Shown here piece after piece: positions 1-12,400 of a stretch of DNA of 64,000 bases (position 1 is its first letter; each line of letters begins with the position of its first letter). The position numbers and the translations under genes were made by a program. Origin of the DNA: Sorghum bicolor (taxonomy: Eukaryota > Streptophyta > Magnoliopsida > Poales > Poaceae); contig NC_012873.2 in NCBI RefSeq assembly GCF_000003195.3, positions 15,923,202 to 15,987,201 on the forward strand, written 5' to 3'. The notes under the pieces are model-generated. The model was not told the origin of the DNA. It did not search any database and saw only the letters and a list, made by a program, of their open reading frames with translations.

Positions 1-164
1 CCTCAACTATGTTGTATAGAACAGCTTGAGTCACGCTCTTCGCCTTTTCCAACTCATGTTGCTACGGAGGAAGTTAGAAACATTATAAATTTATAGTTCA
101 TAACACATGCTTAGCAACAAAAAATGATACAATTATATAAACGACTATTAGAGCATTACCTTAG

Positions 165-967
165 AAGGAAGGGTTAGTTGAACTCGCAGACGTAGAATCC
201 ACAGTGGACCGATCTGACTGGTTGCTTATGGCACTGATGTATGATGAAAAAGTAGATATTTATTAGTTGCTACATTGTCATATGCATATTATATTTATAA
301 AAAACAAAGACAGCTTGTGATATTTTGGTACGTACTGGCCATTTATAAAATAATCTCAATGGCTGCCCCGGTTCTGATGAATCGCACCTTCCACCTTTGA
401 TCTTGTAATACCTATAGGCCCTATAGTATCGAATACACAATCCTCAAGTTATTCTAAAACTCTTATAAAAGTAGGTATGAATATTTAATTTACTCAGCTT
501 ACCGTTCCAAGTGTGTAATGAATTTTGTATAACTTGAAGGATCATAGTCTGCAGAGTCTAGGACTAACACACGTCCGAGACTAGGATTAATGAGGAGGCA
601 GATCCAGTGGTCCCTGAGAGAATCGAATTTATGATGCAAGTGCCCATTGAAATTACTAATACGACGATGAATACAAACTGACACTTACCCAAAGTTGTAT
701 GGGGCCACAACACATTCTCGATCTTGATACTTGAGCAGTGCCAAGGCTATGTAGAGGTCGTACTTACATTCATAATCTAGTCGATTTTTATCTATTATCT
801 TCTTACGCTCAGCGGAATCCAAACCTTGTAAGGAGTCGCGTTTGTCTCCGATTCTGAAGTTGTGCTGCTCCTCGCATATCTTCATTGGGCTCAGATACGC
901 AACCCTTTTACTGGCAGACCTATTCGGATCCGAACCGTACCGCATCTCTTGTTGTTCAAAATTCATT
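165..967 (-). pseudogene. Ulp1-like cysteine protease exons of the CACTA element
   Basis: The downstream part of the same minus-strand gene is split by introns: 1050-968 (donor GTAAGTG, acceptor CTTGCAG), about 688-617, about 503-412 and about 350-230. The C48/Ulp1 catalytic signatures are all visible in order: His in DHWICLL (about 610), Asp in VLVLDSADYD (about 560), the glutamine of HKQP and Cys in HCGFYVCEF (about 215-180). Known: Ulp1-family proteases process SUMO, and transposon-borne copies are common in plant CACTA and MULE elements. The small exons are my reading of splice signals, so boundaries are approximate. Whether the whole frame is intact cannot be judged because the gene runs towards the window edge. 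Confidence 0.6.
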
Positions 968-1050
968 CTGCAAGGAGCACTTGTATGTTAGATGTTGAAA
1001 ATTGATGCAACTCATAAATAATAACACAAGATAGTACGAGTGACACTTAC

Positions 1051-2968
1051 AATGCAAACACGGTTACCAGCTGCACGTCTAGTCTCCGGAGGTTCATCAT
1101 TAGCCACATGTCCTCGAAGGTAACAATTGCCTTTGTACGCTCACTGTTGAATGCTTTTGGTGGTATAATCACATTGATCGTGTCAATGCCTACAGAAGCT
1201 GCTCTCATATACCAGTCTTGCATCCTTTTTATACCAGCTGGAATCTTTTTGAGTTTGTCCCAACTAAGTAGTGGTCTGCCTGGCTCATATTTAGTAGGGA
1301 CAAATTTGTAATCATCCTTCGTTTGTGGCCTGATATTGACAATAGGTGTTTCAAAGCTTTTCGGCGCCTCCTTCTCATGCTCTGCCAAGTCAACAAGTTT
1401 TGAAGTGCGGCTCCTTGCAATTCCGGACAAAAATAGGGCCGTACCAGCGGCCTTCTTCTTTGGCTCGGAAACCAATTTTGGGACCGAGAATTTTGTTTTC
1501 TTTGGTTGTGGTGGTGTCTTATCATCATTTTTGGGTGCCGATGGTGTGGAAGATTGTGGTGTTGAAGCATGGGGTTTAGGTGATGGTGGTGAAGCCTGGG
1601 GTTTAGGTGATGGTGGGGGAGTGGGTTTTGATGGTGGCGGGGATGGTGGTTGAGGCATTATTGGTGATGGTGGTGGTGGGGATTGTGGATGCAAGATTGG
1701 AGAGGTTGGTGAAGTGCGAAGAGATGTGGGATGGGACGACTCCTGAGTCTACGGCACTTCTTGGGGTGATGGTTCTAGTAGCTGAGACAGCAAGACGTCC
1801 CGTCGAGGCCAAAGAATAAAATTCTTGATAGCTTGTCCCAGTTTCTCAATGCCCTCGGGACCGGGAATGTCTAGCATGTCGTCATCATATCCTTGGACAA
1901 CTGTCAACACTTTCACCCTGCAGTAATCCTCAGGGATCTCACAACCATGGAATTGACGCCTCGGGATCGCAAGTCCTGTGGCTACTTCCCTTGTACGGTT
2001 ATTGTTAAAACCATACCTTATGACTAGGGAGCAAGGCACATGACTATCGATCTCATCAACTGGATAGCGGACCTTGTCTCTGGTAGACGCAATACTGCTT
2101 GGGACGACCGGAGCTTGTTCTATTATTGTCGGGGCGATGACTAGCTGCATTTGAGGAGGCTGCTGGCCACTTAATTGGCTAGACATTGCGGTCGCCAATC
2201 GCTGCATCAACTCAGGAGGAGGATTGGAGAGGATTTTAGACATCACCTCTTCGACTTCTCTCTTAGCCTCCTCCTCAAAATAATTAGACATTTCTTCCTT
2301 GTAGCGATCCCGTTTCCTATACATTGCTTCCCACTCTGGTCCGAATCCTTCTTTGGATGAGATGCCTCATACACGGCCAGGATGCTCTGGTTACCTAGAG
2401 CAACAGTAAGAACATCTTTCTCCCTTTAAGGCTTAAATTCGCCCGCTTGCTGCTTAGCTGCCACTGCGAAAATATTCTTTGCTGCCTCTTCGACCATTAG
2501 GTCAGAAAATGATAAGCCAGACTTGGCTTCCTTTGCCGGTACACGAGCACGAACCCACCTCGAGCCCCTGCGACCAAGTTGGTCAGGGAGCGCTGGCAGA
2601 CCCTTAGCCCTCTGTGCTTCATCCTCTTGCTCCCATTGAGCAAGCTTGCGCTAGTAACCACCTGTGCCTAGGTGGTGGTGGTACTTGTTCCTTTTTGCGA
2701 GCTCGGATTTGGATTCGCTCCAAGCTTTGAACTCCTCGGTACTCCTCTGCTCTAGAAACACCACCCACTGACCAGTAGAGATTTTATACCACTTTGTTGG
2801 GTCCAACCCTTTCTTTGCCCACTTTGAATTCAACTCGGACTTGTAATTCCTAAACATGATTCCCCACTGCTTCAATGTGTACTCCTTTACTAGGTCTTCT
2901 GAACCCTGAGGTAAAACAAACCTTGTAAGTAGCTTGTCCCACATTCTTCTAATTTCATTTTGGTCCAC
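1051..2968 (-). pseudogene. CACTA transposase-like protein (PF03004-like, DUF8039-like)
   Basis: Reading leftward, 2968-2651 has the WYKISTGQW...RSTEEF...KRNKYHHHLGTGGY pattern of plant Ptta/En/Spm transposases (PF03004). Around 2400-2330 the EHPGRVRG-type segment can be read only with a frame change. 2324-1752 resembles DUF8039 (HGCEIPEDYCRVKV, later FILWPRRD). 1694-1051 is a proline/serine-rich linker followed by a basic stretch. In-frame breaks are TAG at 2651 and 1749 and TAA at 2426, plus at least one frameshift near 2390. A splice donor (GT at 1050) ends this exon, so the protein continued into the protease exons. Known for the family: the conserved domain belongs to transposase-related proteins; no activity is expected here. 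Confidence 0.65.
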
Positions 2969-3859
2969 TTTTGCCTACTCCTTGACTGTGATGTCAAGAT
3001 GGTCTGAAAGGTCCTTGTTTGGTTTTGGTAATTGAGTGACAACTTAGGTGGACTAATAGTGTTTATGTGAGATACACAGGAGATTAGTCCACAGGTGATG
3101 ATGTGATGTTGGAGGAGCTCATTGCATATGAAACATGACATGGAGTCATGTGACCAAGGTGGAGAAGATCAAGATGAGGCTTGGCTTGATGGACCGGTTG
3201 CAAGAGTGAAGGGTAAGACGGAGGATTTGAAGCGAGGGACCGCGTGTGACGGTGAAGCTTGAGCAAGACTTGGCGCCGATGGACCGAGGCAACGGTGAAG
3301 AGCAAGTGAGGTCAAGATTGATGAACCAATACAGTCACGTGATGATATGAAGTGGATCATATCTTTTGGTGATTGGTTGGTGCATGTGTTGTATCAACAT
3401 TGGAGGAGATGGAATGGAAAGCACAAGGCAAAAGTATAACCTAGGGCTTTTCCATTTCATCGGTTATAGGTGTGTAGAGAAGTTTATAACCGGATTTAGG
3501 ATAGATGGCTGTACTATCAAGAGGGGCAAACTTGTTTGCATATCGGTCATCTAGTGCCACTTGAGCGATCTAACTTTGCATACGTGTTAGGATCGAGTGG
3601 CGTGGCAAGTTGAGAGGCTAACTCCTTTGGGAAAATGTTTGTGAAATGCTAACACACTTGCACTTGGTGGCGTACACTTGGTGGTGTTGGCACATTTACA
3701 AAGGAGGTGGAGTTCCTAGGGTTGAGAGGGGTGTGGGTTCCTCTCTGAATTCGGCGCTTTTGAGAAAATTAAGTGTATATTTTCTATTGCGCCGGTGGGA
3801 AATTTGGAGAAGTTGCGGGATTGTTTCTCGCTGAGAAACACTCACTAGACGCTGGTGTT

Positions 3860-4275
3860 GGCAGCACCGGACGCTGGTCCAGAGCGTCCGGTGTGGTGTC
3901 AGTCTGTGGCGCAGGTGTGCAGAGTGCACTGGACGCACCGGAGTGAGTCCGGTGCTCAGCGTCCGGTGTGCGGGCGGTTTGGCGACCCTCTCTGCGCTTG
4001 AGTCCGCTGAGCACCGGACGCTTAGGGTGCATCCGGTGGCTTGCGTCCAGTGACCCTGCGAGTTTGCGGAGCTCTCTGCACACGGGTCCGGTGTGCACCG
4101 GACGCGTCCGGTGTGAACTAGTTGAGCGTCCGGTGGTACTGGTGCAGGTGCGCGCGCGTGGTAGCCGTTGGCAGCAACGGTCGAATTCAAACGGCTAGTG
4201 ACACATGGCTGATGCCTGAGCACCGGACGCTGGGAGTTGAGCGTCCGGTGGCTCCCTGTGAGCGTCCGGTGTGGT
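3860..4275 (+). repeat. CCGGACGC palindromic array in Copia-1 U3
   Basis: Many alternating CACCGGACGC and GCGTCCGGTG words with irregular spacers form imperfect inverted repeats. The array ends about 50 bases before the LTR TATA box. The same words occur in the Copia-2 LTRs and in Copia-2 internal DNA. Dispersed palindromes in LTRs have been described for Sireviruses, as I recall; a regulatory role is inferred. Confidence 0.8.
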
Positions 4276-4321
4276 CGACTTTTGCCCAGTGAAGGGTAAT
4301 AGCTAGTTTAGCCCTTGGGGC

Positions 4322-4329
4322 TATAAATA
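4322..4329 (+). promoter_or_regulatory. TATA box of Copia-1 LTR promoter
   Basis: TATAAATA lies in a GC-containing context about 1.1 kb before the LTR end and directly after the palindromic array. Position and sequence fit the U3/R promoter. Confidence 0.6.
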
Positions 4330-5427
4330 GAAGTGGTGGCCGGCCTTGGCTTGTGCTGAGCACCCTTGGGACTTAGTGTCCATGCTTGGGGAGTGCTAAG
4401 AAAGCCTCTAACTCACTTGTGCTTGCAAGAGTGCGAATCAATAGCGAGTGAGTGATTCTAGTGCGTTGCATTGAGAGATTGCATCGAGTGGCACTAGGTG
4501 TTCGTGTTGCAAGCCGGTGGTGCTTGTTACTCTTGGAGGTTGCCACCTCCTAGACGGCTTGGTGGCTTGTGACTCCGTTGAAGCACGCAAGGAGATTGTG
4601 CTGTGCTCCGGAGAAGAGATTGTGAGGGGTACGGTGCTCACCCCGTAGGGATCGCGAAGAGCAACTCTAGTTGAGCGAGACGTGAAGAGCGACAAGTTGG
4701 TCTGGCTGGGTCAAGTGCTAGAGCTTGTGGTAAGCACTCCACGTGGGAGAGTGTGACTTGCGGGTCACCACTAGCAAGAGGACCGGCGGCAACCTTGGAG
4801 CTTGTCTCAACGGGGACGTAGCTTGGTGGCAACCAAGTGAACCTCGGGAGAAAATCATCATGTCAACATTTGTTCTTCCCGTTGGTTTGCAAGTCCCTAA
4901 CACAAGCTTGTTCTTACATTCATATACTTGTGCTTGTAGTTTCTCTTGTAATTAGTTAGCTTGTGTAGCTTGCTAGTTACCTTCTTGCTTGTGTAGCTAG
5001 AAGTAGTTCCCTTACGTGTCTAATTTGTTTTGTGTAACCTTGTTAGTCACATTGCTTAGTTTGTGTAGCTAAGTAATTTGCGCTCTCTAATTTGGCATTG
5101 GTTGCCTTGTTATTGAGCTTTGCTAGTGAGCTTAGGAGCTTTGTGCTTTTTCTTACTAGTTGTGTAGGAGCTCCCCCGGTTTGCAAAGTACTAGTTGCAT
5201 AGGTTTGTGTGACCTTGCTCCTAGAATTGTTTAGGTGAGCTCTTGCTAAGGTAGCACCTTGCTTGCTTGTTTAGGATCTTTTCAAGGTGCTAGAGAACTT
5301 AGATAGAGGGGTGTAGTCTTGGCTAGACCGATAGTTTTAAATCCGCATTTGTTTCGGTTAGCCGGCGCAATAGTTTTTAGAAAGGACTATTCACCCCCCC
5401 TCTAGTCCGCCATCTTGACCCTTCAAG

Positions 5428-5440
5428 TGGTATCAGAGCT
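5428..5440 (+). other. Copia-1 primer binding site (initiator Met tRNA type)
   Basis: TGGTATCAGAGCT follows the LTR end after two bases. This is the standard plant copia primer site, complementary to the 3' end of initiator methionine tRNA. Confidence 0.85.
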
Positions 5441-5476
5441 AGGTCTCTCATTTGTGGTCTTCACCGACCCGAGAGG

Positions 5477-7128
5477 ATGGCGGCTTATGGGCTAGATGTT
5501 GAGTGTCCACACATTTTTGATGGCACACACTTTACACAATGGAGAAATTGGATGACATGCAATTTTAAGTTTATTTCTCCTCAAATGTGGTGGATTGTAG
5601 ATGTGGACTTTTCTTGTGCAATTGATAAAAAGGTTGCAACTCAAGCGCAAAATAAATGCCTACATCTCGATTGCCAAGCTACTAACATCTTCTATTCATC
5701 CATGAAAGACAATATATTTTGTGAGATCATGGACATGAAGTCCGCCCATGAGATTTGGGTATTTCTCAATGAGAAATATGGGATGATCTCCAAAGAAGAT
5801 GTTGTGCCAAATGTGGAGGCACATGAGGATGTTGAGCATGACCACAACACCATGGTTGTGGAGGATTGCTCCACCTCATGGTCAAGTGAAGATGATGATG
5901 ATCATTCTACAAGATCACTTGACAAGGATGATGATGATGCCACAAGTGATGCAAATGATGATGCTACCTCATGCACACTTGATGATGAAGATGATGGCTA
6001 TGAGAGTGATGCTTCCACAAGCTCATCTACTACATCACCACATTGCTTCATGTCACATGGTGACACTAAGGTATCTATTGGTGATGTGATTATTGATTGT
6101 GATGGTCCAAATTTTGAGCTTGTATGCAAACTCTCAAAAGCTTTAAGAAATGAGTTAGAAAAAACAAATAAATTGATAAATGAAAACTCATTTCTAAAGA
6201 CCACATCTGAACAACAAAAGCATCTACTTTATGTTACTACTTGTTCACATGAGGAGCTAAAATTGGTTCATGAGGAACTTTGTGTTGCTCATGACAACTT
6301 GGTAAAAAATCATGCTTTTCTCACTAAGAAGCTTTCTAATGAAGAAATTAAAACTAGTGAGAGCTCATCACTTGGGTCAAATGATCAATCACATATTGTT
6401 ACTAACCCTTGTGATGTAGGCAAGAAGCATGTATCCACCTCTTGTGATGATTTATTATCTATGCCATGTTCTTCACATATAGATGCTTGTTCTACTTCTA
6501 TGTCTTGTGAGACTAACCTTTTGAAGGAGAACAATGAGCTCAAAAATGAAGTGAAGAATTTGAGCAACAAGTTAGAGAGGTGTTACAACTCAAAATTCAC
6601 CTTTGAGCATATATTGAAGACTCAAAAAAATTATGGTGACAAATATGGCCTTGGCTTCAAGAAGAAGATGACAAAGGGCAAAAGAAAGCAAGAGAGAGAA
6701 AAGCTCTCTCATTTCATGTGCTATCGGTGCCATGAAGTGGGTCATCTTGCAAATGGTTGCCCAAACAAAGAGAAGCTCAAGAAGATGAAAGAAGAAGAGA
6801 GGCTAAAAAGTGCTTCAAGTGTCGCACTTGGGGTCATCTCACCTCAATGTGCCCAACCAAGCAATTGGTGAAGCATCAAGCGAAGCCTCAACAAAAGCCA
6901 CAAGTTGAGCAAGAAAAGAAGCCTCAAGCTCAAGTCAAGATCTACCATGAAGATGGTGGTGACATGGGGATGATAAAGAAGAAGACAAGAAGGGGAGGTA
7001 GACAATCAAGATCATCAAAAGACCTCTCCCACATCAAATGCTTTGAGTGCAAGAATGATGGACACTATGCCTTGAAGTGTCCTTCCAAGCTTGAGAAGAA
7101 GGCTCAAGCAACTCTCAAGAGGCAAGGC
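5477..7128 (+). pseudogene. gag: Copia-1 gag, N-terminal part (frameshifted)
   Basis: ATG at 5477 is 37 bases after the primer site. The first 120 residues have the copia gag fold pattern (FDGTHFTQWRNWM, then EIWVFLNEKYG), followed by an acidic low-complexity stretch and a long coiled-coil-like region. CCHC knuckles follow at about 6718-6758 (CYRCHEVGHLANGC), 6820-6855 (CFKCRTWGHLTSMC) and 7040-7080 (CFECKNDGHYALKC). A one-base frameshift between the first and second knuckle, near 6800, breaks the frame. Copia-2 inserted after 7128; the last codons rejoin in frame with 62680. Gag forms the particle and binds the RNA. Confidence 0.8.
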
Positions 7129-7429
7129 TGAAAGAGCATCTAGGCCCCTAATGATTTCGGTGATTAATGACAATGTTGATTACTATGACTAACGTGTGTT
7201 TTGCAGAGGCAAAGTCATTAGTGAGGTCATGGTAATAGGTACTCGATGAACAGGGACGTACATGCCTACTTAATAGTGGAATTTGTTTTGGTTTTCAAAG
7301 GATGGATGGACATCGTCAGGACTAGACTAGGTCTAAGTGCCATATGGTGAAGAAGGGCACTTAGAGTAGTTTAGGACTTTGTTTTCCTTTGACCGTACTA
7401 TTAAGAGGGGCTTTGATCTAGTAGCTTGA
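7129..7429 (+). repeat. Copia-2 5' LTR, first segment
   Basis: Nearly identical to 61128-61428 of the 3' LTR. It is cut at CTTGA (7425-7429), the target duplication of gypsy-2, and resumes at 25312. Confidence 0.95.
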
Positions 7430-8466
7430 TGTCGGTGTTTTCCCCATGGGGGGTCACACTAACGAGTAAATTTGTATGCGTGCTCCCTTTCCCAGATGGT
7501 GATGCAAGAAGACACAGAGATTTTATCCTGGTTCGGGCAAGAGAAGGCCCTACGTCCAGCGGGGGGAGAGAGTTTGTATTATCTTGCACCTAAGTGCTTG
7601 TACAGGGGTGAATACAAGCGCAGTATGAAGTGTGTCGTTCTACTGCGTATGAGCGTGGTGTTATCTCTTGTGTTCTATTCCTGAGTCCCACCTTTTATAG
7701 TTCCAAGGAGAGACCCAGGGTACATGTATAGGCGTCAGAATAGGAGTTGATAGCAGTATGGAGCGCTGACCTACTCGAGGCTCCCGTACCGGCATGGCCT
7801 CGAGCTGTCCCGTCTTAATAGCCTGGTGATGATTACGCGTGCCCCTGCATTCTGCTCTGCGCGCCGTCTTGTACTGGTTCAATGGTCGCATGCTCGTACG
7901 GTTTGGCGGCAAATCCGGCGGAGTGGTTGCGGCGCGACCAGTCGACGTTCGACCGTCCCCAGGAAGGAACCATGTTAAGTCGAGGGTCGGACGTCGTACG
8001 ACGTCCTGACGTCGGAGCGCTGACCTTGGCTACCTCGAGGGGGGTCTTGATTAGACGTGCCATCTCTGTTTCCCACGTCCTGACACGCCCTGGGCCGTTT
8101 GGTGGGGAAGGCTGCAAAAAGGTCAATGGGACGGATGCCTGTTCCCTATCACGCCTCCCGTGACCCGTGTGTTAGGTGGGGAAGCATCAGGCGCATTTAA
8201 TGCCCCGGCTCGCGTGCGCGTGTCAGGCGGCGGGCGGCGTCCTTGCGCTCGACGCCTCCCGGTTCGCGTGAGCCTGTTCCGTGTTCGACGGTAACCAGAG
8301 CTCGACGCCTGATTGATTCGCTCGACGCTATTTCCGTCTTCGAGGCTGTGGCCGTTGATGGTTGCGCATACGTACGGATCGAGCGTCGAATCGAGGGTCT
8401 CGTCCTATGTACGGATAACCTTGTTATATGTATTGGTGAGGGTACCCCTTGTTGATACCCTCGACA
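7430..8466 (-). repeat. gypsy-2 3' LTR (left)
   Basis: Matches 24276-25311. TATA (TATAAAAG, minus strand) at 7692-7699. Confidence 0.95.
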
Positions 8467-9253
8467 GTAGCCCCCGAGTCTCCATTCGAGCGCTTGCGCT
8501 CGAGTGGAGACTTTTGCCTTTATGGTCGATCTTCCGAGGGGGCACGCGAGCGACCCCGCGGGGGTAGCCCCCGAGCCCTCGAGGGAGTTGTTAACTCCTT
8601 CGAGGGTTATTTCGACAAATTCACAGAAACGCTGTCGACACCAGTGGTGGAAGGTTCTGATCGTCTTTGCCTTACGTGGAGGTTTCGACGTACTCTCGAT
8701 AGAGCGAGCGTCTTCCCCCCCAGATTGAGTTCCTAGCGGGTAGTCCAAGTGAGAACCTGTGCCCCTTTCGAGGGGGTCAGCTATAGCCCGGAGGCGTTCT
8801 CATAAAGCTGGGTTGACGTGGTCGGGGATACCGGTCTCATTCGATAGAGTCCAGCGGCTCGATGCCTCCCGTCGGGGGGATTCCTCTCGACTGTCTCGAC
8901 CCTACCTTGGACATCGCCAGCGAGTCTTCGAGGCGGACCCCGATCTTCGACCGCTCGCTGGAGATCCCTGACTCTGGTGCTCGAGATCGGCTGTCGAACC
9001 CTTTCGGTGGGCCAGCCTGCGACCTCTCGAGGCTTTCGCGGGTACGCCCCTTGGCTTACAAGGGAAGGAAGTGGCCGTGGCGGTTCGCCTTTTTGCCCGT
9101 TGGGCGCACCTTTTTAGGCGGGTGACGTTACGACATCGTATCGGCGTGGAATTCGGAGCGCCCGGCCTGTGAAGGGGGAAAGACTGTTAGGTAGCGCATT
9201 TATGGGGGGACGTTACCTCATTTCTCGGATATGTCCGTTGGCGGATCTTAGCT
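8467..9253. other. gypsy-2 polypurine tract, hairpin and antisense promoter region
   Basis: The tract on the minus strand is CTCGGGGGCTAC (8467-8478), beside the LTR; identical words recur at 8564-8575 and 13963-13974. A near-perfect 15-bp hairpin lies at 8478-8511 (arms GTCTCCATTCGAGCG and CGCTCGAGTGGAGAC, 4-base loop). The remainder is GC-rich with many TCGAGG words and no supported gene. Confidence 0.65.
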
Positions 9254-9261
9254 TATAAATA
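9254..9261 (+). promoter_or_regulatory. TATA box of the gypsy-2 antisense gene
   Basis: TATAAATA is followed by a GC-rich start region and a CT-rich leader (TTCTTTCTTCCGCCTCCC); the ATG at 9402 lies 141 bases downstream. Confidence 0.6.
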
Positions 9262-9401
9262 CGCCGCGGCACCGCCGCCGTTCTTTCTTCCGCCTCCCAT
9301 CTTCACTCTTGCCTTAGCCTTCTTGCCTCCCTAGCTCTCTCGCCGTCTCACGCGCACACGACTCCTCGAGCAGTAGCGGGTCCACCGTCCCTCTGGTCGT
9401 G

Positions 9402-12400
9402 ATGCCTGTAAGACTCGTCGCCGCCGACGACTGGCGCCCGTCGTCGATGACGGAGCGCCGGTTGTTAGAGCTCGAGAAAGAGGGACTGCTGCGCCGCCGT
9501 ACCTCGTTATCGTCGCCAGAGTGGATCGCGCCGCCGGCGAATCACCGGGAGCCCCAGCCGCCCGAGGGCTACGTGGTGTCGTTCGCCAAGTTCCACCGCC
9601 ATGGCCTGGGTGCGCCCCCTAGCCGCTTCATGCGGGCCCTCTACTTCCACTATGGGGTGGAGCTCCAGCACTTCTCCCCGAACGCCATCACCGTCGCGGC
9701 GGTCTACGCCGCCGTGTGTGAGGGCTATTTGGGGATGATGCCGCACTGGGAGCTGTGGCTCCACCTCTACAGGGGCGAGCTTTTCCATGCCCCCACCGGA
9801 ACCACGGGCGTAAGGAAGCCCGTGCGGGCGGGATGCCTCAACCTTGTGCAGAAGACGGGGAAGACGGACAGGCCGCGGGAGTACATCCCGGTAGGGTTAT
9901 CGACCAACCACGCCGGCTGGGACTCCCAGTGGTTTTACCTTCGGAACGACGACAACCTCCTGCCTTCCTACTCGGGCCGTCTGATCGTGGAGCGTCCAGC
10001 GGACTGGACATTCGGCGTCGTCCAAGCTCATCAATCTCGGCTCGACCCCCTCCTCGACGCCATGAAGAAGCTGCGCTCGGAGGGCTTGACCGCCGCTCTC
10101 GTCCTCTCGGTCGTCCATCACCGGAGAGTTCTCCCTTTGATGTCTCGGCCGTTGAGGATGGATGAGATGGGCCCTGGCGTCTCATCTCGGGACCTCGAGG
10201 CGTGCCGGATGTCCAACGAGGCTCCGGCGGATGACGAAGTCGCGGCCCGGGTCAGGGCTGCAATTGCCGGTGATTTTCAGCCGGAGCGCGTTAACGGCTT
10301 CCCCATGAGGCCAGATGCTGGCTCAATCGACCTGGTATGTTTTCTCCACGCGCGCAGCCTCGATTCTGGCTTCTCTTTTCTAAGTCTGCCTTTATTTCGA
10401 CAGGGATGGATTGACGTCCGGTCCTCGAGGCCTCCGGTAAAGGAGGACGAGGTCGATCGCGACAAACGGCACCAATCCGCCGAAAAGCTAAAGTCCGCCA
10501 AGGACTCTGCCAAGAAGGGGGAGAAGAAGAAGAACCTCGACCGTCAAGCGTTAGAGGAGCATCGAGCCAAATCCAGGCAGAGGGGGGAGCCTGAGGAAGA
10601 ATCCCCCAACGACGATGATGACGAAGACGACGACAGCGACGATTCCGAGGGGATGGCGTCATGCCTTGACCGAATCCTCGAGGGTCCATCTCGAGGTGAT
10701 GTCGACGCTCCTCGGACGGAAGTTCCGACGGGGGGTCCAGCCGGATCCCACCGTCCGCGCGCCGACACCCCTCCTGCGCCCGCGGCTGGTCAGGTCGCCC
10801 CGCGCCCTCCTCCCGTGCCCAAGACGGGTGGCCACGCTAGGTCCCAGGTGACGGGGCCATTGACTCGTGGTCGTGCCGCGGCCTCCGACAAAGGAGAGGC
10901 CGGTCGTAGGAGCGCCAGTCCCGGCGCCCGCCAGGCGGGAACTGACGCGCCTGGGCCAGCGCCTGCCCTCGAGGGGTCTGGAGCCCCGACGCGGGGTGGC
11001 TTGAGGCCCACCGGTCGGGGCGGCGGGAGGCGAGCTGTTCTCCCTGTGGGGTAAGCTTTTTCAAAGTCGTGGCTTTTGTTTTCCGCCTTTCCTCATATTC
11101 TGATCTTTTTCGCGCTCATTTCTTTCTTTTTTCAGGCTAAAGCGGACCCTCGAGCAGGCCCAGCCGTCCATGGCGAAGAGGCTCAAAGCGGGTGCCGCCT
11201 CCAAGGAACCAGGTTTGTGGCTTACTTTTGGGATCTGTGATGCTCTTGCGTTAACCATCGTAGTCACCGGCCTTTATTCTTTATTTTGTTGGCTCCTCCG
11301 ACTTCCAACCTCCAGTAGGCGCTGGGAGTGCTCCGCCTCGTTCCGAGCCCACCACGTCGCTGCCGGCGTGTGGTGAGGCGCCCCAGACGCAAGTGCCAGA
11401 GGGAGCCCCCGAGCCTCCTCGATTGGGGGTCGAGGGGGAACCCATCACCATCAGTGATACATCTGATGGTAACGAAACGACTGGAGGCGCCCGCCCTATG
11501 GAGGAGGAAACGTCGACCTCTCACGTTGTGGGACCGACTCCCTGGCCCGCCGGCCTCCGCGCCCTCGAGGAGCTGAAGAAGAAGAAGGAGGAAGATGAAG
11601 AACGGGAGCGTGAGGTGGCGCGGTAGCCGTAGGAGCAGGGCCGCGGGCGAGAGCCGCAAGAGCATGAGGCGCAGCAACAGCAGCAGCAGCATCAGCAGCA
11701 ACAGCAGCAGCAGCAGCAGGGGGGCCAAGAGGAGGGATTGCTCGAGCCCCCGCCCCAAGGTCCGGCCCAGCCAGTACCGCTGGAGCCGCAAGGGCTCGGC
11801 GAGCAGGAAGAGGATCTGCCGGTGTACGGCCCCCCGACCCCAGCGTGGCTCCTCCCGAGGGCGCCTGCCGTGATCCGGGCAGAGCCAGGGCGAGCGGATG
11901 GAGTGGTGGCGCTCGCCTGCATGATGCGCACCCCCACCGACCCCGAGTCCGAGATCAAGAGGACGATCTACAGCATGGACGGGATCGCCCCAGGGTTCCT
12001 CCGGGAGCGTCGGGCATGGGAGGACCACTTTCCCTCCGAGGAAGACGAAATCGGGACGTCGGGGACCAAGGACGGAACCTGGAAGACGGTGGACGATGAC
12101 GAGCGGTTCCCATGCCTCGTCGACCTGTTCCTGCGCCATGGGGGCTCCCTCGAGACTGTCGAGGACCTCATTCGCAGCGTCAAGGCACGGGCCGACCGGG
12201 AGATGGAGCACTGGTGCCCCGATCGGATCCGTATTCGGGCTTCCCATGACCCGTCTGAGCCTAACATCTTCCTGGACGATAGGAAGGAGGCGGAGAAGTG
12301 GGAACACGTCGAGGAGCTCCGCCTTTGGATGAAGCATGTGGTGGGGCTCCTCGCTGACGTTATCGACAACGGGCTCGGGCCGGCTTATTTCGTAAGTGTT

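Larger units (their letters stand above)
1..3004 (-). mobile_element. CACTA (En/Spm)-type transposon remnant, right part only
   Basis: Minus-strand coding remnants run in the order PF03004-like transposase region, DUF8039-like region, proline-rich linker, Ulp1-type protease. This arrangement is known from plant CACTA elements. No CACTA terminal inverted repeat is visible because the element continues beyond base 1, and presumably also beyond the far end of Copia-1, which is inserted at 3005. It is the outermost and oldest layer of the nest. The coding frame has point stops but the introns and domain order are still readable. The class assignment rests on domain architecture only. Confidence 0.7.
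3005..5425 (+). repeat. Copia-1 5' LTR (2421 bp)
   Basis: It runs from TGAAAGGTCC to TTGACCCTTCA and is followed two bases later by the primer binding site. About 3860-4275 is dense in imperfect palindromes built from CACCGGACGC and GCGTCCGGTG. The TATA box lies about 50 bases after that array. Downstream of the TATA, about 4900-5300 is a T/G-rich leader with repeated TTGTGTAGCT-like words. The 3' LTR lies outside the window, so divergence cannot be measured. Confidence 0.85.

Noticed and set aside
1336..1653. Glycine/aspartate-rich plus-strand ORFs near 1.3-1.8 kb
   Set aside because: They are complements of the proline-rich linker of the CACTA protein.
3696..4223. ORFs in the Copia-1 LTR with repeated RTPDA-like residues
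   Set aside because: They follow from the CCGGACGC palindromes, lie in U3 and have no family match.
3860..4275. Regularly repeated palindromes suggestive of CRISPR repeats
   Set aside because: Spacing and units are irregular, there are no cas genes, and the context is a plant LTR.
11264..12337. Long leucine-rich minus-strand ORF opposite the gypsy-2 antisense gene
   Set aside because: It is the complement of the CAG-rich exon 4; low-complexity leucine and no domain. The plus strand has splice signals and a recognisable gene.
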